From the NCBI GenBank assembly GCA_018650845.1, contig JABIFF010000016.1:150571-214570 (forward strand): a DNA stretch of 64,000 nt, given 5' to 3'. Source of the stretch: Chloroflexota bacterium (GTDB lineage Bacteria; Chloroflexota; Dehalococcoidia; Lucifugimonadales; Lucifugimonadaceae). The notes beneath the pieces are model-generated. The model made no database searches. It was not told the origin of the DNA and worked only from the letters and a program-made list of their open reading frames with translations. Positions 19,103 through 29,445 of this stretch are shown here, piece by piece (positions within the stretch are counted from its first letter, which is position 1; every line of letters starts with the position of its first letter). The translations under genes were made by a program, and so were the position numbers.

Positions 19103-20230
19103 GTGGCTTCTGGGCCAGATGAAAACGGACGCGAGCGGATTGTTCAGGCGAGCACTCCGGCGGATGACGCCGAGAAGCTAGCTGGCGATCAGGCGCTGGA
19201 AGAGCGTGCTCAGGAGGCGACTTCTCAGACTGAAAACGCTACAGATACTTTTGCGAAAGATCTGCGCCCACGTCGTTTCCAGGAGTACGTGGGCCAACGG
19301 GCGGTAGTCGATAGCATCTCGATTGCGGTGCTGGCTGCTAAGAAGCGTGGCGATACTTTGGATCATGCTTTGTTTCATGGCCCTCCGGGGCTCGGCAAAA
19401 CGACGATTTCTCAGATCATTGCTCGTGAGTTGGATTCTCAGCTGATTCACACTTCTGGTCCCGCTTTAGAAAGACCTGCCGACGTTGTTGGCTTATTGTC
19501 TAATCTCAAAGTAGGCGACGTTTTATTTATCGACGAGATTCATCGTTTGTCGCACGCTGTTGAAGAGTATTTGTATTCAGCGATGGAAGACTTTCGAGTC
19601 GACTTCATGACAGGTTCGGGTGCGTTTGCGAAGAGCATTAATTTGCCTTTGCAGCCGTTTACGCTGATCGGATCGACTACTCGAGCTGGGATGCTCAGTG
19701 CGCCACTTCGTGAGCGTTTTGGACTTGCCTATCATCTTGATTTTTATTCGACTGGAGAGTTGGCGCAGGTCGTGACTAGGTCGGCTGGAATTCTCGAAGT
19801 AGATATCGATGCCGATGGTGCTTTGGAGATTGCTCGGCGTTCACGTGGCACACCACGAATTTCGAACCGGTTGCTAAGGCGTGTTCGCGACTTTGCTGAG
19901 GTGCGCGAGGTTGGCACGATCGATAAGACTGTTGCTTCCGAGGCACTTGAAATTGAGGGTGTTGACTCGCTCGGGTTAGATCGACTTGATCGTTTGTATT
20001 TGACGACGTTGTCGAAGAACTATCAGGGTGGTCCAGCCGGAATTCAGGCATTGGCGGCGACGATCAACGAGGATCAGCAGACGCTGGAAGATGTTGTAGA
20101 ACCGTTCTTGCTGAAGATCGGCTTCATCGTGCGAACGCCGCAGGGTAGGCGAACTACTCCTGAAGGGTTTGAGCACATCGGCTTGCCGCCGCGTCTGGAT
20201 GGCCCGACAGGGCAGGGCACGCTGCTTTAG
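19103..20230 (+). CDS. ruvB: Holliday junction helicase RuvB
   Basis: LRPRRFQEYVGQ; HGPPGLGKTTISQIIA; FIDEIHRL; TRAGMLSAPLRERFG. Confidence 0.97.
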   Translation: MASGPDENGRERIVQASTPADDAEKLAGDQALEERAQEATSQTENATDTFAKDLRPRRFQEYVGQRAVVDSISIAVLAAKKRGDTLDHALFHGPPGLGKTTISQIIARELDSQLIHTSGPALERPADVVGLLSNLKVGDVLFIDEIHRLSHAVEEYLYSAMEDFRVDFMTGSGAFAKSINLPLQPFTLIGSTTRAGMLSAPLRERFGLAYHLDFYSTGELAQVVTRSAGILEVDIDADGALEIARRSRGTPRISNRLLRRVRDFAEVREVGTIDKTVASEALEIEGVDSLGLDRLDRLYLTTLSKNYQGGPAGIQALAATINEDQQTLEDVVEPFLLKIGFIVRTPQGRRTTPEGFEHIGLPPRLDGPTGQGTLL

Positions 20231-20295
20231 AGCATCTCATCTCTTCCCAACGAGCCTTCACGCCGTACGGTGTCACCGTCGCACTCCCCGCACCA

Positions 20296-20342
20296 CCGAA
20301 GGTCCCTCCGCTCCGCTTCGCTGCGGTCGGGACTTCGGAATT
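20296..20342. repeat. Repeat family B copy
   Basis: ccgaaggtccctccgctccgcttcgctgcggtcgggacttcgg; ends are inverted. Confidence 0.6.
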
Positions 20343-20388
20343 GGCGATTGGCTGGTTGTTGACTACAGCTCGATCCGACGATCGAACT

Positions 20389-22281
20389 CTAAGTAGAAGT
20401 ACCGTCGGCTGCTTGAGTTGCCTGGGCGATTAGCTCGTCTGGAATGTCATCGAAGGATGCGTAGTTCATCGAGTAGAGGCGTGAGTACAGTCCGCCGAGT
20501 TTCATCAACTCGTCGTGGTTACCCTGTTCGATGATTTCGCCGTCCTGAAGAACGATGATCCTATCGGCACCCCGAATCGTTGCGAGTCGGTGCGCGATGA
20601 CCATTCCCGTGCGACCTTCCATAAGACGTGCCAACGCCTGTTGGATCAGCATTTCTGTGTACGAGTCGATGCTGGCAGTTGCTTCGTCGAGCACAAGAAT
20701 CTTGGCATCTGCCACGATGGCTCGTGCGAACGAGAGTAGCTGTCGCTGTCCTAGTGAAAGGTTTCCACCGCGCTGTTCAAGCTCGGTTTCATAGCCCTCA
20801 GGCAGCTTCATGATGAACTCGTGCGCACCTACTGCCTGAGCAGCGGCAACAACGTCTTCACGAGTTGCGTCTTCCTTGTTGTAGATGATGTTTTCAAAAA
20901 TAGTTCCCGAGAATAGGAACGGTTCTTGAAGCACCATCGAAACGTGCTTACCGAGCGAATCTTGCGTTACGTCTCTGACATCGTGTCCGCCGACTTTCAC
21001 TGAGCCTTCCCAGATGTCGTAGAAGCGGTGAACGAGAGCGGTTGTGGAGGTCTTTCCAGAACCGGTTGGACCAACAAGGGCGACAGTTTCGCCAGGCTTC
21101 ACTTCGAAGTTTATGTTCTTGAGAATCGGCTGGTTTGGTAGGTAGCCGAACGTGACATCTTCGAACGAGATCGATCCGTCGATTTCTTCTGGATCGATAG
21201 CGTCGGGCTTGTCTTTGATATCGACAGGTACGTCGATTACTTCGAAGATTCGTTCTCCAGATGCCATAGCTCGTTGCAGCACGTTGTAGTGCATTGTGAG
21301 CGCTCGGATAGGGTCGAAGAATCGCTGTACGAATAGTACGAATGCGACCATTACTCCGACTTCGATTGTTCCACCGAGTACGAAGAATCCACCGACGATG
21401 ACGATGATTGCCATCGCTGCGCCAGTGAGTGTGTCGACGATTGGCAGCATCATCACACCAAATTTTGATGCACGGTTTGCTGCGTTTAGGTTGTCGGTGG
21501 CTCGGATGTCGAATAGATCGAGGTTCACGTATTCGCGTGATAGGCCTTGAACGGCTCTGATGCCGTTGATGTTTTCGGCGAGAGCTCCACTGACGATCGA
21601 CGATGTAACTCTAGCTCGAAGGAACGAGCGGCGAGCGTACGGTAGCCAGATTATTCGGATGATGAACAGCGTTGGAAGAACGGCGAGGGTCATTAGCCCA
21701 AGTCGCCAGTCTAGCCAGACCATTGCTCCGATAATTCCCACGAGTAGAACTAGGTCTCCGATTGCGAAGACTGCTGTCTGAAGGAATTCCTGAAGTGCGG
21801 CAACGTCTCCCTGTAGGCGAGACATTAATTTTCCGATTTCAGTCTTGTCCATGAACGACAGCGAGACTCGCTGGAGATGTTCGTACATCGCACGGCGCAT
21901 ATCGATCAGAATTCGTTCAGCGACTCGTCCAACGATTAATTCTTGTAGGTAGTTCGAGACGAAATTGAACCCGACGGCAACCAAAAAGATGATCACCATT
22001 CCGGTTAGTTTAGATTTGTCTTCAAAGCCCTCTTTTAGCGCATCGTCATAAACATCTTTGACGACAAGCGGGATAGCGATCGAAGATATGGTGAAGACCA
22101 GAACTGCTGAAATTGCGACCCAGAGCAGCATTTTGTAAGCGGCTACGTATTTGATAAATCGGCCGACTACTTGGCCGTTAAATGCTTCACCGAATACTTC
22201 TTCATCGAGGGTCGGTCCGAGACGAATCGAAGCCTTTGGTGGAATTTCGTGACTACGTTCGTGTGTGTCTCTGGTTGCCAT
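20389..22281 (-). CDS. ABC exporter half-transporter
   Basis: Six-TM domain plus NBD: GPTGSGKTST, LSLGQRQLLSFARA, ILVLDEATASID. Confidence 0.93.
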   Translation of the reverse strand: MATRDTHERSHEIPPKASIRLGPTLDEEVFGEAFNGQVVGRFIKYVAAYKMLLWVAISAVLVFTISSIAIPLVVKDVYDDALKEGFEDKSKLTGMVIIFLVAVGFNFVSNYLQELIVGRVAERILIDMRRAMYEHLQRVSLSFMDKTEIGKLMSRLQGDVAALQEFLQTAVFAIGDLVLLVGIIGAMVWLDWRLGLMTLAVLPTLFIIRIIWLPYARRSFLRARVTSSIVSGALAENINGIRAVQGLSREYVNLDLFDIRATDNLNAANRASKFGVMMLPIVDTLTGAAMAIIVIVGGFFVLGGTIEVGVMVAFVLFVQRFFDPIRALTMHYNVLQRAMASGERIFEVIDVPVDIKDKPDAIDPEEIDGSISFEDVTFGYLPNQPILKNINFEVKPGETVALVGPTGSGKTSTTALVHRFYDIWEGSVKVGGHDVRDVTQDSLGKHVSMVLQEPFLFSGTIFENIIYNKEDATREDVVAAAQAVGAHEFIMKLPEGYETELEQRGGNLSLGQRQLLSFARAIVADAKILVLDEATASIDSYTEMLIQQALARLMEGRTGMVIAHRLATIRGADRIIVLQDGEIIEQGNHDELMKLGGLYSRLYSMNYASFDDIPDELIAQATQAADGTST

Positions 22282-24113
22282 TACGAAGCGCTCCCTTCGT
22301 CTTGGCTATTTCGACTATCTTCGTTGGGTCGAATCTGTAGTTCGTAGAGATCGTTGTAGTGGCCGCCTTGTGCGAGTAGCTCTTCGTGAGTTCCTCGTTC
22401 AACGATTTTTCCTGCTTCAATGAACAGGATTTCATCGGCATGCATCAACGAGCTGAGTCGGTGAGAAATGATGATTGTTCCACGGTCTTTAGTGAGATCG
22501 GTAAGAGCGGCACGAATTCGCTGTTCGGTTGCTGCGTCGATAGCTGCGGTCGAGTCGTCAAAGACGATCAATTGTGGCTTGAGCAGGATGGATCGGGCGA
22601 TCGATAGTCGCTGGCGTTGTCCACCGGATAGCGAAACACCGCGTTCTCCGACCATCGTGTCGTATCCACCGGGGAGACGTTCGATGTAGTCACCGAGCTG
22701 AGCGTATTTCGATGCAAGTTCAACTCGGTCATCTGGCGCCCACGGGTCACCATAGGCAACGTTGTGTTCAACAGATGCTGTGAACAGGAACGTGTCCTGT
22801 TCAACTACTCCGACTGCTTTACGTAGCGAGTCGAGTGTTACGTCTCGTAGGTCTTGGCCATCGATAGTGATGTGGCCTTCGATTGGATCGTAGAACCTTG
22901 GTACAAGGTGGGCGATAGTAGATTTTCCGCTGCCGGGAGGGCCAACGATTCCGACGGTGTGGCCGGGTTCTGCCTTGAACGAAACTCCGTTAAGGGTGTG
23001 CTCGCCTTCGTAGCCGAAACTTACATTGTGAAATTCGAGAGTGCCTTGAGTGATTTCAAGCGGTTGTGCGTCGGGCTTATCTTGAATTGCGGGATCGATA
23101 TCAAGAACTGCGAATAGTCGACCACCGGTTGCTGATCCCCGGGCGTAACCGTTGATCATCATTCCGATTTGTCGAACTGGCTGAAGCAAGATACTCATGA
23201 AGGCGAGGAACTGTGTGAGTTCACCAGCTGAAAGTTCACCTTCGATTACTTTGAGTCCGCCGACCCAGAGCACCGCGGCCATTGAAAGCATGAAAGCAAC
23301 GCCCATGAGAGAGATGCTCGAAGCTCGAATTCCAACTTGAACGTTGGCAAGAGCTAATGTTTCGTTGGAAGCTTCGTCGAACTTATCCATCTCATGTTTT
23401 TGAGATGCAAATGCACGAACAACTCGGATACCTCCGAGGTTTTCGTCCATGACCTTAGTAAGGGCAGATAGGCGTTCTTGTAGGTCATACCAATTGGAAC
23501 GCAGTTTGAGTCGAGCGGCTGTTGCGCGCCATGCCACAAATGGAACGAAGCTGAGGCTGATTAGCCCAAGAACAAGATCTTCGCTCAGCATCAGATACAT
23601 ACCAGTGCCGATGAGTACGACTAAGAAGACAGTTCTCAGAAGGGCTGTCTGGACGAACATCCTGACACCTTCGACATCGACGATTCCGCGTGTGATGAGG
23701 TCGCCGGTGTGTACGCCCGCGTGGTAGCTGAACGAAAGTCGTTGCAGCTTTTCGTAGTAGAGCATTCGGAGTTGGTACCCGATGTTCTGACCAATCGATT
23801 CACCCATGTAGTTCTGGACCATGGCTGCGAGTCCGCGACCTACAGATGAAATGAATAGCAATATTGCGATGGCTATAAGGGCAGATTTAGCGGGGTTGTC
23901 GCTACCGCCAAAAATATCGGTTGTTGAATCGACAGCCGATGCGGCCATGGTGTTTGCGATTACAAAACTTCCATCATCGAGTCCGTTCGCAGCATCAACT
24001 GCGCTGCCGATGAGGATTGGGAGGGCCAATTGGAATCCGGACGCCAAGAAAATAGCGATGAGCCCGAATACGAGTCGCCATCTGTATTGAAGCGACATGC
24101 GCGTTATGCGCAT
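22281..24113 (-). CDS. ABC exporter half-transporter
   Basis: TM domain plus NBD: GPPGSGKSTIAH, LSGGQRQRLSIARS, LIVFDDSTAAID; 1-nt overlap with the next gene. Confidence 0.93.
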   Translation of the reverse strand: MRITRMSLQYRWRLVFGLIAIFLASGFQLALPILIGSAVDAANGLDDGSFVIANTMAASAVDSTTDIFGGSDNPAKSALIAIAILLFISSVGRGLAAMVQNYMGESIGQNIGYQLRMLYYEKLQRLSFSYHAGVHTGDLITRGIVDVEGVRMFVQTALLRTVFLVVLIGTGMYLMLSEDLVLGLISLSFVPFVAWRATAARLKLRSNWYDLQERLSALTKVMDENLGGIRVVRAFASQKHEMDKFDEASNETLALANVQVGIRASSISLMGVAFMLSMAAVLWVGGLKVIEGELSAGELTQFLAFMSILLQPVRQIGMMINGYARGSATGGRLFAVLDIDPAIQDKPDAQPLEITQGTLEFHNVSFGYEGEHTLNGVSFKAEPGHTVGIVGPPGSGKSTIAHLVPRFYDPIEGHITIDGQDLRDVTLDSLRKAVGVVEQDTFLFTASVEHNVAYGDPWAPDDRVELASKYAQLGDYIERLPGGYDTMVGERGVSLSGGQRQRLSIARSILLKPQLIVFDDSTAAIDAATEQRIRAALTDLTKDRGTIIISHRLSSLMHADEILFIEAGKIVERGTHEELLAQGGHYNDLYELQIRPNEDSRNSQDEGSAS

Positions 24114-24346
24114 GAAGACTCCTACAGAACTTGCACCTTCGACAGGTCGTGATGACGTGCCTGCGGCTTTTCCTACTGGTGTAGTTTGGCTGGTAGCCGT
24201 GACGATTCCTCCATGTTTAATACATCAGCATGTAAGCATCGCGCAGGTTCGTGGCTTGTGCGTATGAATTACGTCACGGGTTTTTGTGAGTGTTTACCGA
24301 ATAAAGAATCACGGTAAACTCGTCGAAGCTGTAACTGCTTGGGTAA

Positions 24347-25333
24347 GTGGTTACGGGCTATGCTCTGTACGAACGAATACGCGATCGTTTTATATCTATG
24401 ACTCTTTCCGATCCAAATAACATACTTGCTGGCGCTTTCGCCGACCTTGATTCAGGAAATCTGAAATCAAGCCCGGATGAAGTTTCGGAGTCGAAAAGCG
24501 AGGTTCGTAACGAGTTTTCAGTGCGTCGGGCTTCGCTCGATGATTCGCTAATGCTTGAGAGCATTGAGCGGGAAGCATTTCCGGGTATGACACCGGTGAC
24601 GCGCATTGAAAGAGATCTAACTCGACAGAACGGTCTTTATCTTGCCGCTATTCGGGGTTGGCACCTTGAGGAGCAGGAGCTTGGGCCTCGATTTGCTATC
24701 GCTACTAAGGCCGAAAAGGAAGACGAGAGCTTCACGGCGCGTATGAGGCGAAACGTCGATAGGTATGTGCTCGATCGAGTTAGCCGCCCAAAACTTTCAG
24801 CCGATTACATTGCCGGATTTGTGGGTTTGTGGTTTGTGCTGGATGAGGCGCACATCGTGATAATCGGGCTGCGGGAATCGGATCGTCGCAAAGGGATTGG
24901 TGAGCAGCTTCTTATAAGTGCTCTGGAGCAATCGATTGAAAATGATTCGCGGGTAATGACTCTCGAGGTTCGCGAATCGAACGCGGCTGCGATCGAGCTG
25001 TACCGTAAGTACGGATTTCAGAACGTTGGCCTACGCCGTAGGTACTATTCGGACAACGGCGAAAACGCTGTGATTATGACTACGCCACCGATTCAAAGCG
25101 ACGATTATCAGAAGATGTTCACCGGGTTGATCGAACAGCATGCTGATAAGTGGGGTTGGGTTTCTCGCCCGGGGTTTGCTGCGCCTGAGGGCTGGGTAGA
25201 GGAAGTGCCTGAAGAGCCAGAGACTCCGACTGAAGACGGTGGTGATGCTGTCGAGGACGAGGTGAAATCGGCGGTCGACACGGATGTCGATACTGGCACC
25301 GATTCAGCAGATGAAGACGAGACGGAAGATTAG
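24347..25333 (+). CDS. GNAT acetyltransferase, RimI-like, acidic C-terminal tail
   Basis: IIGLRESDRRKGIGEQLLISALEQS..VRESNAAAIELYRKYGFQNVGLRRRYY. Confidence 0.8.
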   Translation: MVTGYALYERIRDRFISMTLSDPNNILAGAFADLDSGNLKSSPDEVSESKSEVRNEFSVRRASLDDSLMLESIEREAFPGMTPVTRIERDLTRQNGLYLAAIRGWHLEEQELGPRFAIATKAEKEDESFTARMRRNVDRYVLDRVSRPKLSADYIAGFVGLWFVLDEAHIVIIGLRESDRRKGIGEQLLISALEQSIENDSRVMTLEVRESNAAAIELYRKYGFQNVGLRRRYYSDNGENAVIMTTPPIQSDDYQKMFTGLIEQHADKWGWVSRPGFAAPEGWVEEVPEEPETPTEDGGDAVEDEVKSAVDTDVDTGTDSADEDETED

Positions 25334-26148
25334 GCTCCGCTAACGGCGATGATGTAGACCAGTAGCAGTCCTGCAACGGCGATTGTGAGCTTTACAGCCC
25401 AAGACGTCCACTGCTTTTGAAATGCTTGGAAGTGCTCAACAGATCGCCATTTCTTCCCACGCCACGCTAGTTCGTTTCCTTTGGCTCCGAGGTAAAGGCT
25501 GGCGGTAATCATTACTACCAGCTGAATTGTTGGAGGCAGGAATGCCGCTCCGAACAATATTGCGGTGTACGGCACGCCAGAAAAAATGCCCCAGATCGCT
25601 GGCATGAGGAATGCTGCCCAATTCCACTTCTTAACGCCGTCGGGTATCTCACCGTCTCGTATGCCAGAGGTGTTATCGGTCGCATCGTCGGCTGAACCGA
25701 ACGGATTTTGCTGGGAGATATCTAAATCGTGCTGCTGGCTTGCATCTTGATTTTTGACAGGGCCGCGTAGGTCAGCCGGTTCGTCGCTGGGACGATTTAA
25801 TGGCGGCCTGTTGGCTGGGTTACCTGTTGGATTTAGATCAGGCCGGTATGTGCGTGGTCCAGCAGCTGACGGAATAGTGACTTCCGGTTGTGCTTGTGGT
25901 TGTGGGGTGATGCGCACTGCGTTGTGCATTTCCGATCCACAAACCCAGCAATAGGCAGCCCGGGTATTGTTCGCATTGCCACACTTTGGGCAGGAATTTA
26001 GTCCAAGCGGCGATACTGAATCTGTGTGGACTTCCACAAGTCGTTCGCCGCACCGGGTGCACGCGTAGCCGGTTTTATCGTTTTCGGTGCCGCAATGTGC
26101 ACAGAAGTGATGATCGCCAGCGGTAGTTTGTTCGGTAGTTTCTGCCAT
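25330..26148 (-). CDS. Zinc-ribbon membrane protein
   Basis: CAHCGTENDKTGYACTRCGERL; CPKCGNANNTRAAYCWVCG; C-terminal hydrophobic region. Confidence 0.75.
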   Translation of the reverse strand: MAETTEQTTAGDHHFCAHCGTENDKTGYACTRCGERLVEVHTDSVSPLGLNSCPKCGNANNTRAAYCWVCGSEMHNAVRITPQPQAQPEVTIPSAAGPRTYRPDLNPTGNPANRPPLNRPSDEPADLRGPVKNQDASQQHDLDISQQNPFGSADDATDNTSGIRDGEIPDGVKKWNWAAFLMPAIWGIFSGVPYTAILFGAAFLPPTIQLVVMITASLYLGAKGNELAWRGKKWRSVEHFQAFQKQWTSWAVKLTIAVAGLLLVYIIAVSGA

Positions 26149-26243
26149 ACAGCTTTGATTTTAGAGGTGTTATCGAGCGGTGTCGCTACCGAACCTAGTT
26201 GGCACGTGCGTTCTGTGCAGAATTGTGTTGATCGTTACTCGAA

Positions 26244-27209
26244 CTAAAGATTCGAAACATCGAGATCGAGAGAGTTCATCAGGTCGTCGAGTTCAGCTCG
26301 AGTGTCATCGCCAATTGGTGGACTAGGTGGTCGTACGTCGGCGGTGGTGATGAAGCCTCGTCGCTTCATGATCTCTTTTCGAATTGCGAGACTGATGCCT
26401 GCCGAGTTTTCGTAGCGAATGATAGGTATCCACTTATAGAAGAGTGCTCGCGCTCGTTCGATTTCGCCTTCAGAGATGTATTTGTGCATTGCGACCAGAA
26501 CTTCAGGGTAGGCAAAACCGGTCATTGTTCCGATTGCTCCGCGCTGAAGCTCTTCGAAAAGGAATGCGCCGCCGAGTCCACCGAAAATTCCCATCGAGCC
26601 GTCAGTGGCGTCGAGAACACGGGTGATTTTTTGGGGAGTTGGTGGGTCTTCTAGCTTGAGATATTTCGCATCGGGAAGTTCAGCGTGAAGTTTGCCGATG
26701 AACGCAGGGTCAAGATGTACTCCGGTTACGTCGGGCAAATCTTGAACCACGATAGGAATTTCGGTCGTTTCCTGAGCCGCTGCGTAGTAGGCGTATGTAG
26801 CTGGCTGGTTTGGCTTTGCCATTTTTGCGGGAGCGATCATTACTGCGGTCGCACCTGCCGATTGGGCGTCACGGACTCTCGATACCAACGCACGACCGCT
26901 TTCAGCGCTTGCGCCTACGGTAACGGTTAGATCATCGCCGGCTGCGGCTACTACCGCGTCGATGATTGGTGCTCGCTCGGCGTCAGTTAGTCGGTGAGCT
27001 TCGCCCATGACTCCTAGCGTTACGACTCCGGTGCAGTTTGCCGATCGTGCTGCGCCTAGCAGCCTTTTGAATGAATCGATATCGACATCACCGTTGGCGT
27101 CGAACGGAGTCGGCAACATGAAATGAATTCCGTCTAGTTTTCGTTCATCTGCCAATTCGGATAACTCCTGAATGTCGTTGATTGCTAAGGGCTGGCTAAT
27201 TGAAGCCAT
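26244..27209 (-). CDS. Dihydrodipicolinate synthase family protein
   Basis: HFMLPTPFDANGDVDIDSFKRLL..GVVTLGVMGEAHRLTDAER..YLKLEDPPTP. Start taken at MASISQPL; the 56-aa upstream extension does not look family-like. Confidence 0.85.
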   Translation of the reverse strand: MASISQPLAINDIQELSELADERKLDGIHFMLPTPFDANGDVDIDSFKRLLGAARSANCTGVVTLGVMGEAHRLTDAERAPIIDAVVAAAGDDLTVTVGASAESGRALVSRVRDAQSAGATAVMIAPAKMAKPNQPATYAYYAAAQETTEIPIVVQDLPDVTGVHLDPAFIGKLHAELPDAKYLKLEDPPTPQKITRVLDATDGSMGIFGGLGGAFLFEELQRGAIGTMTGFAYPEVLVAMHKYISEGEIERARALFYKWIPIIRYENSAGISLAIRKEIMKRRGFITTADVRPPSPPIGDDTRAELDDLMNSLDLDVSNL

Positions 27210-27305
27210 GCGTATGGTGACCAAGTTCTGCGGCGTTCGCAAGATGCGTTGATAGTAGTTTGGCATTGTGCGATACACCAATGTGAGCCAGATGAGTGCT
27301 AGAAT

Positions 27306-27429
27306 CCCTGCTAATGACGAACACGTACGTAATGAACATTTGCTGTTGTACTGGCTGCTAAGCAGGGCCGGGCGCAATGACGCGTGATCGATTCAACCCT
27401 GCCTCCTTTTGAAACGGCAGGGTTTTTTT
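27306..27429 (+). promoter_or_regulatory. Candidate transcription attenuator upstream of the siroheme reductase
   Basis: CCCTGCT (27306-27312), AGCAGGG (27361-27367), AACCCTGCC (27395-27403), GGCAGGGTTTTTTT (27416-27429): each segment complementary to its neighbour(s), the last pair being an intrinsic terminator. Confidence 0.6.
27395..27429 (+). terminator. Intrinsic terminator in leader region
   Basis: AACCCTGCC-12 nt-GGCAGGGTT followed by T-run, about 70 nt before the ORF at 27499. Confidence 0.8.
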
Positions 27430-27498
27430 ATTGAATTTTCGTACGGGAATAGTATTTGAGAGCGTATTCGCACTCAAAGGTGAAAGAGGATCTAAACG

Positions 27499-29289
27499 GT
27501 GACCACTGGAAGAGTTGATACGAAAGACTGGATTCCAAATCCAGACAACGCTCATGTGCTGAAGATTGATGGGCCTGAGATAGCTCATTTCGAGGATCAG
27601 GTGAAACTGTTCCAGGCGGGTGAGAAGGACGAGGTCGAGTTCCTTAGGTTCCGATTGCGTCAGGGTGTGTACGGTCAGCGTCAGCCTGATGCTCAGATGA
27701 TTCGAGTCAAGCTGCCTTTCGGTGGCGTAACGGCCGATCAGATGGATGTTCTTGGTGAAGTGGCCGAAAAGTACGCTCCTCTTAAGAAGGGCCACATCAC
27801 TACTCGAGAGAATGTGCAGTATCACCATGTTCCCCTTGCTGATTCGACCGATCTGCTGAGGGCGCTTGGCGATGCGGGAATGTCGACTCGTGAGGCTTGT
27901 GGAAACGTTGTTCGTAACGTAGTAGCTGCACCTTCAGCAGGTGTTGCTAAAGATGAAGCGTTCGATGTAACTCCTTACGCTGCGGCATACGCTCGGTACT
28001 TCTTACGACACCCAACTACGCAGAACATGCCTCGTAAATCGAAGGTTGCTTTCTCGGGTTCGGAAAAAGATGAAGCAATGGTGCTGATGCACGATGTTGG
28101 CATGATCGCTCGAATTCAGGATGGCAAGCGCGGTTTCAAGATTGTTGTCGGTGGTGGTCTTTCAACCAACGCAATGATGGCCAAGACGCTTCGAGAGTTC
28201 GTTCCTGCTGAAGATTTGATCAAGAACTGTGAAGCTGTGCTTCGTGTGTTCAATAATCAGGATGAAGAGCGAAAGAGCATTGCTAAGGCTCGAATCAAGT
28301 TCACGATTACCCGACTCGGTATCGACAAGTTTCGAGAGATGGTTGATGAAGAGCTTGCTGGCGATTGGGCGAACAAGGAAATTGATCTCGAATCGTTGAT
28401 GTTTGTCGATGATGAAGAGGCTGATGCTCCTGCTGTGCCTTCTGATGCCACTCCTGAGCCTGCCGACGATGCTGCTTACGCTAACTGGAAGCGCACTAAC
28501 GTTGAGGCTCAGCGACAGGATGGCTTCAACCTTGTCTACATTCGTGTAGAGCGTGGTGATGTTTACGCTAACCAGTGGTCGCAGCTTGGAGATATAGCTC
28601 GTAAGTTTGCTGGAGGTCGTGCTCGACTCGATCAGCAGCAGAACTTGGTTTACCGCTGGGTTCGCGACGAGTCGTTGTTCGACATGTATCAGGCTCTTGG
28701 GGCAATTGGTTTCAGCGCGGCGGGTCGAGAGACCATTCGTGACGTTGTTACCTGCCCGGGTACCGATTCTTGCAAGCTGGGTATTACTTCTTCAATGGGC
28801 TTGAACAAGGCTCTTGGCGAGACTCTCGACGGCATGGGCGATCTCGACCCGCTGGTTGAGAAGATGCACATTAAGGCGAGTGGTTGCCCGAACTCTTGTG
28901 GTCAGCACCACATCGCTAGCATCGGTTTCCACGGTGCTGTTGTGAAGGGGCCTGGCGGACAGGTTCCGGCTTACGAGCTGTTCCTCGGTGGACGATCGAA
29001 CGAAGCCGGTGGCACGAAGATTGGTGAACGAGTGAAGGCTCGTATTCCAGCCAAGCGTGCGCCTGAAGCGTTGAAGGCTGTTCTCGATACCTATCTTGCT
29101 GAGCGCAATGATGGTGAAGAGTTCGCTGACTTTATAGATCGATTCGGTGTTGCTAAGTTCGAAGAGGAATTTGGCAAGCTGAAGGCAGAGCTTGGTCCTT
29201 TGGATCGAGACAATATTCAGACTTACATGGACTGGGGTAAGACCGTGGTCTACAAGCTGGAACGTGGTGAGGGTGAGTGCGCAGTTTAG
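27499..29289 (+). CDS. Ferredoxin-type nitrite/sulfite reductase (siroheme, 4Fe-4S)
   Basis: FLRFRLRQGVYGQRQ; HITTRENVQYHHVPL; TCPGTDSCKLGITSS; KASGCPNSCGQHHIASIGFHG. Confidence 0.93.
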   Translation: MTTGRVDTKDWIPNPDNAHVLKIDGPEIAHFEDQVKLFQAGEKDEVEFLRFRLRQGVYGQRQPDAQMIRVKLPFGGVTADQMDVLGEVAEKYAPLKKGHITTRENVQYHHVPLADSTDLLRALGDAGMSTREACGNVVRNVVAAPSAGVAKDEAFDVTPYAAAYARYFLRHPTTQNMPRKSKVAFSGSEKDEAMVLMHDVGMIARIQDGKRGFKIVVGGGLSTNAMMAKTLREFVPAEDLIKNCEAVLRVFNNQDEERKSIAKARIKFTITRLGIDKFREMVDEELAGDWANKEIDLESLMFVDDEEADAPAVPSDATPEPADDAAYANWKRTNVEAQRQDGFNLVYIRVERGDVYANQWSQLGDIARKFAGGRARLDQQQNLVYRWVRDESLFDMYQALGAIGFSAAGRETIRDVVTCPGTDSCKLGITSSMGLNKALGETLDGMGDLDPLVEKMHIKASGCPNSCGQHHIASIGFHGAVVKGPGGQVPAYELFLGGRSNEAGGTKIGERVKARIPAKRAPEALKAVLDTYLAERNDGEEFADFIDRFGVAKFEEEFGKLKAELGPLDRDNIQTYMDWGKTVVYKLERGEGECAV

Positions 29290-29325
29290 TTAGCATTCAT
29301 CTAGCTCTCTTGCGATAGCGAAATA

Positions 29326-29363
29326 AAAAACGGGCGACTGCAATTCTGCGGTCGCCCGTTTGG
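29326..29363. terminator. Intrinsic terminator
   Basis: aaaaaCGGGCGACtgcaattctgcgGTCGCCCGttt. Confidence 0.8.
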
Positions 29364-29415
29364 TTTAACGGAGTCGGGTGTGAGGTTGGGCTGTACAGAT
29401 ATTTCGTACTGTCCC

Positions 29416-29445
29416 GAGATTCTGAATCGAGTTCAGAATGACGGG
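29416..29445. repeat. Palindromic repeat family A copy
   Basis: gagattctgaatcgagttcagaatgacggg. Confidence 0.7.

Noticed and set aside
27358-27828. 156-aa minus-strand ORF
   Set aside because: Antisense to the siroheme reductase 5' end and the leader; no family features.
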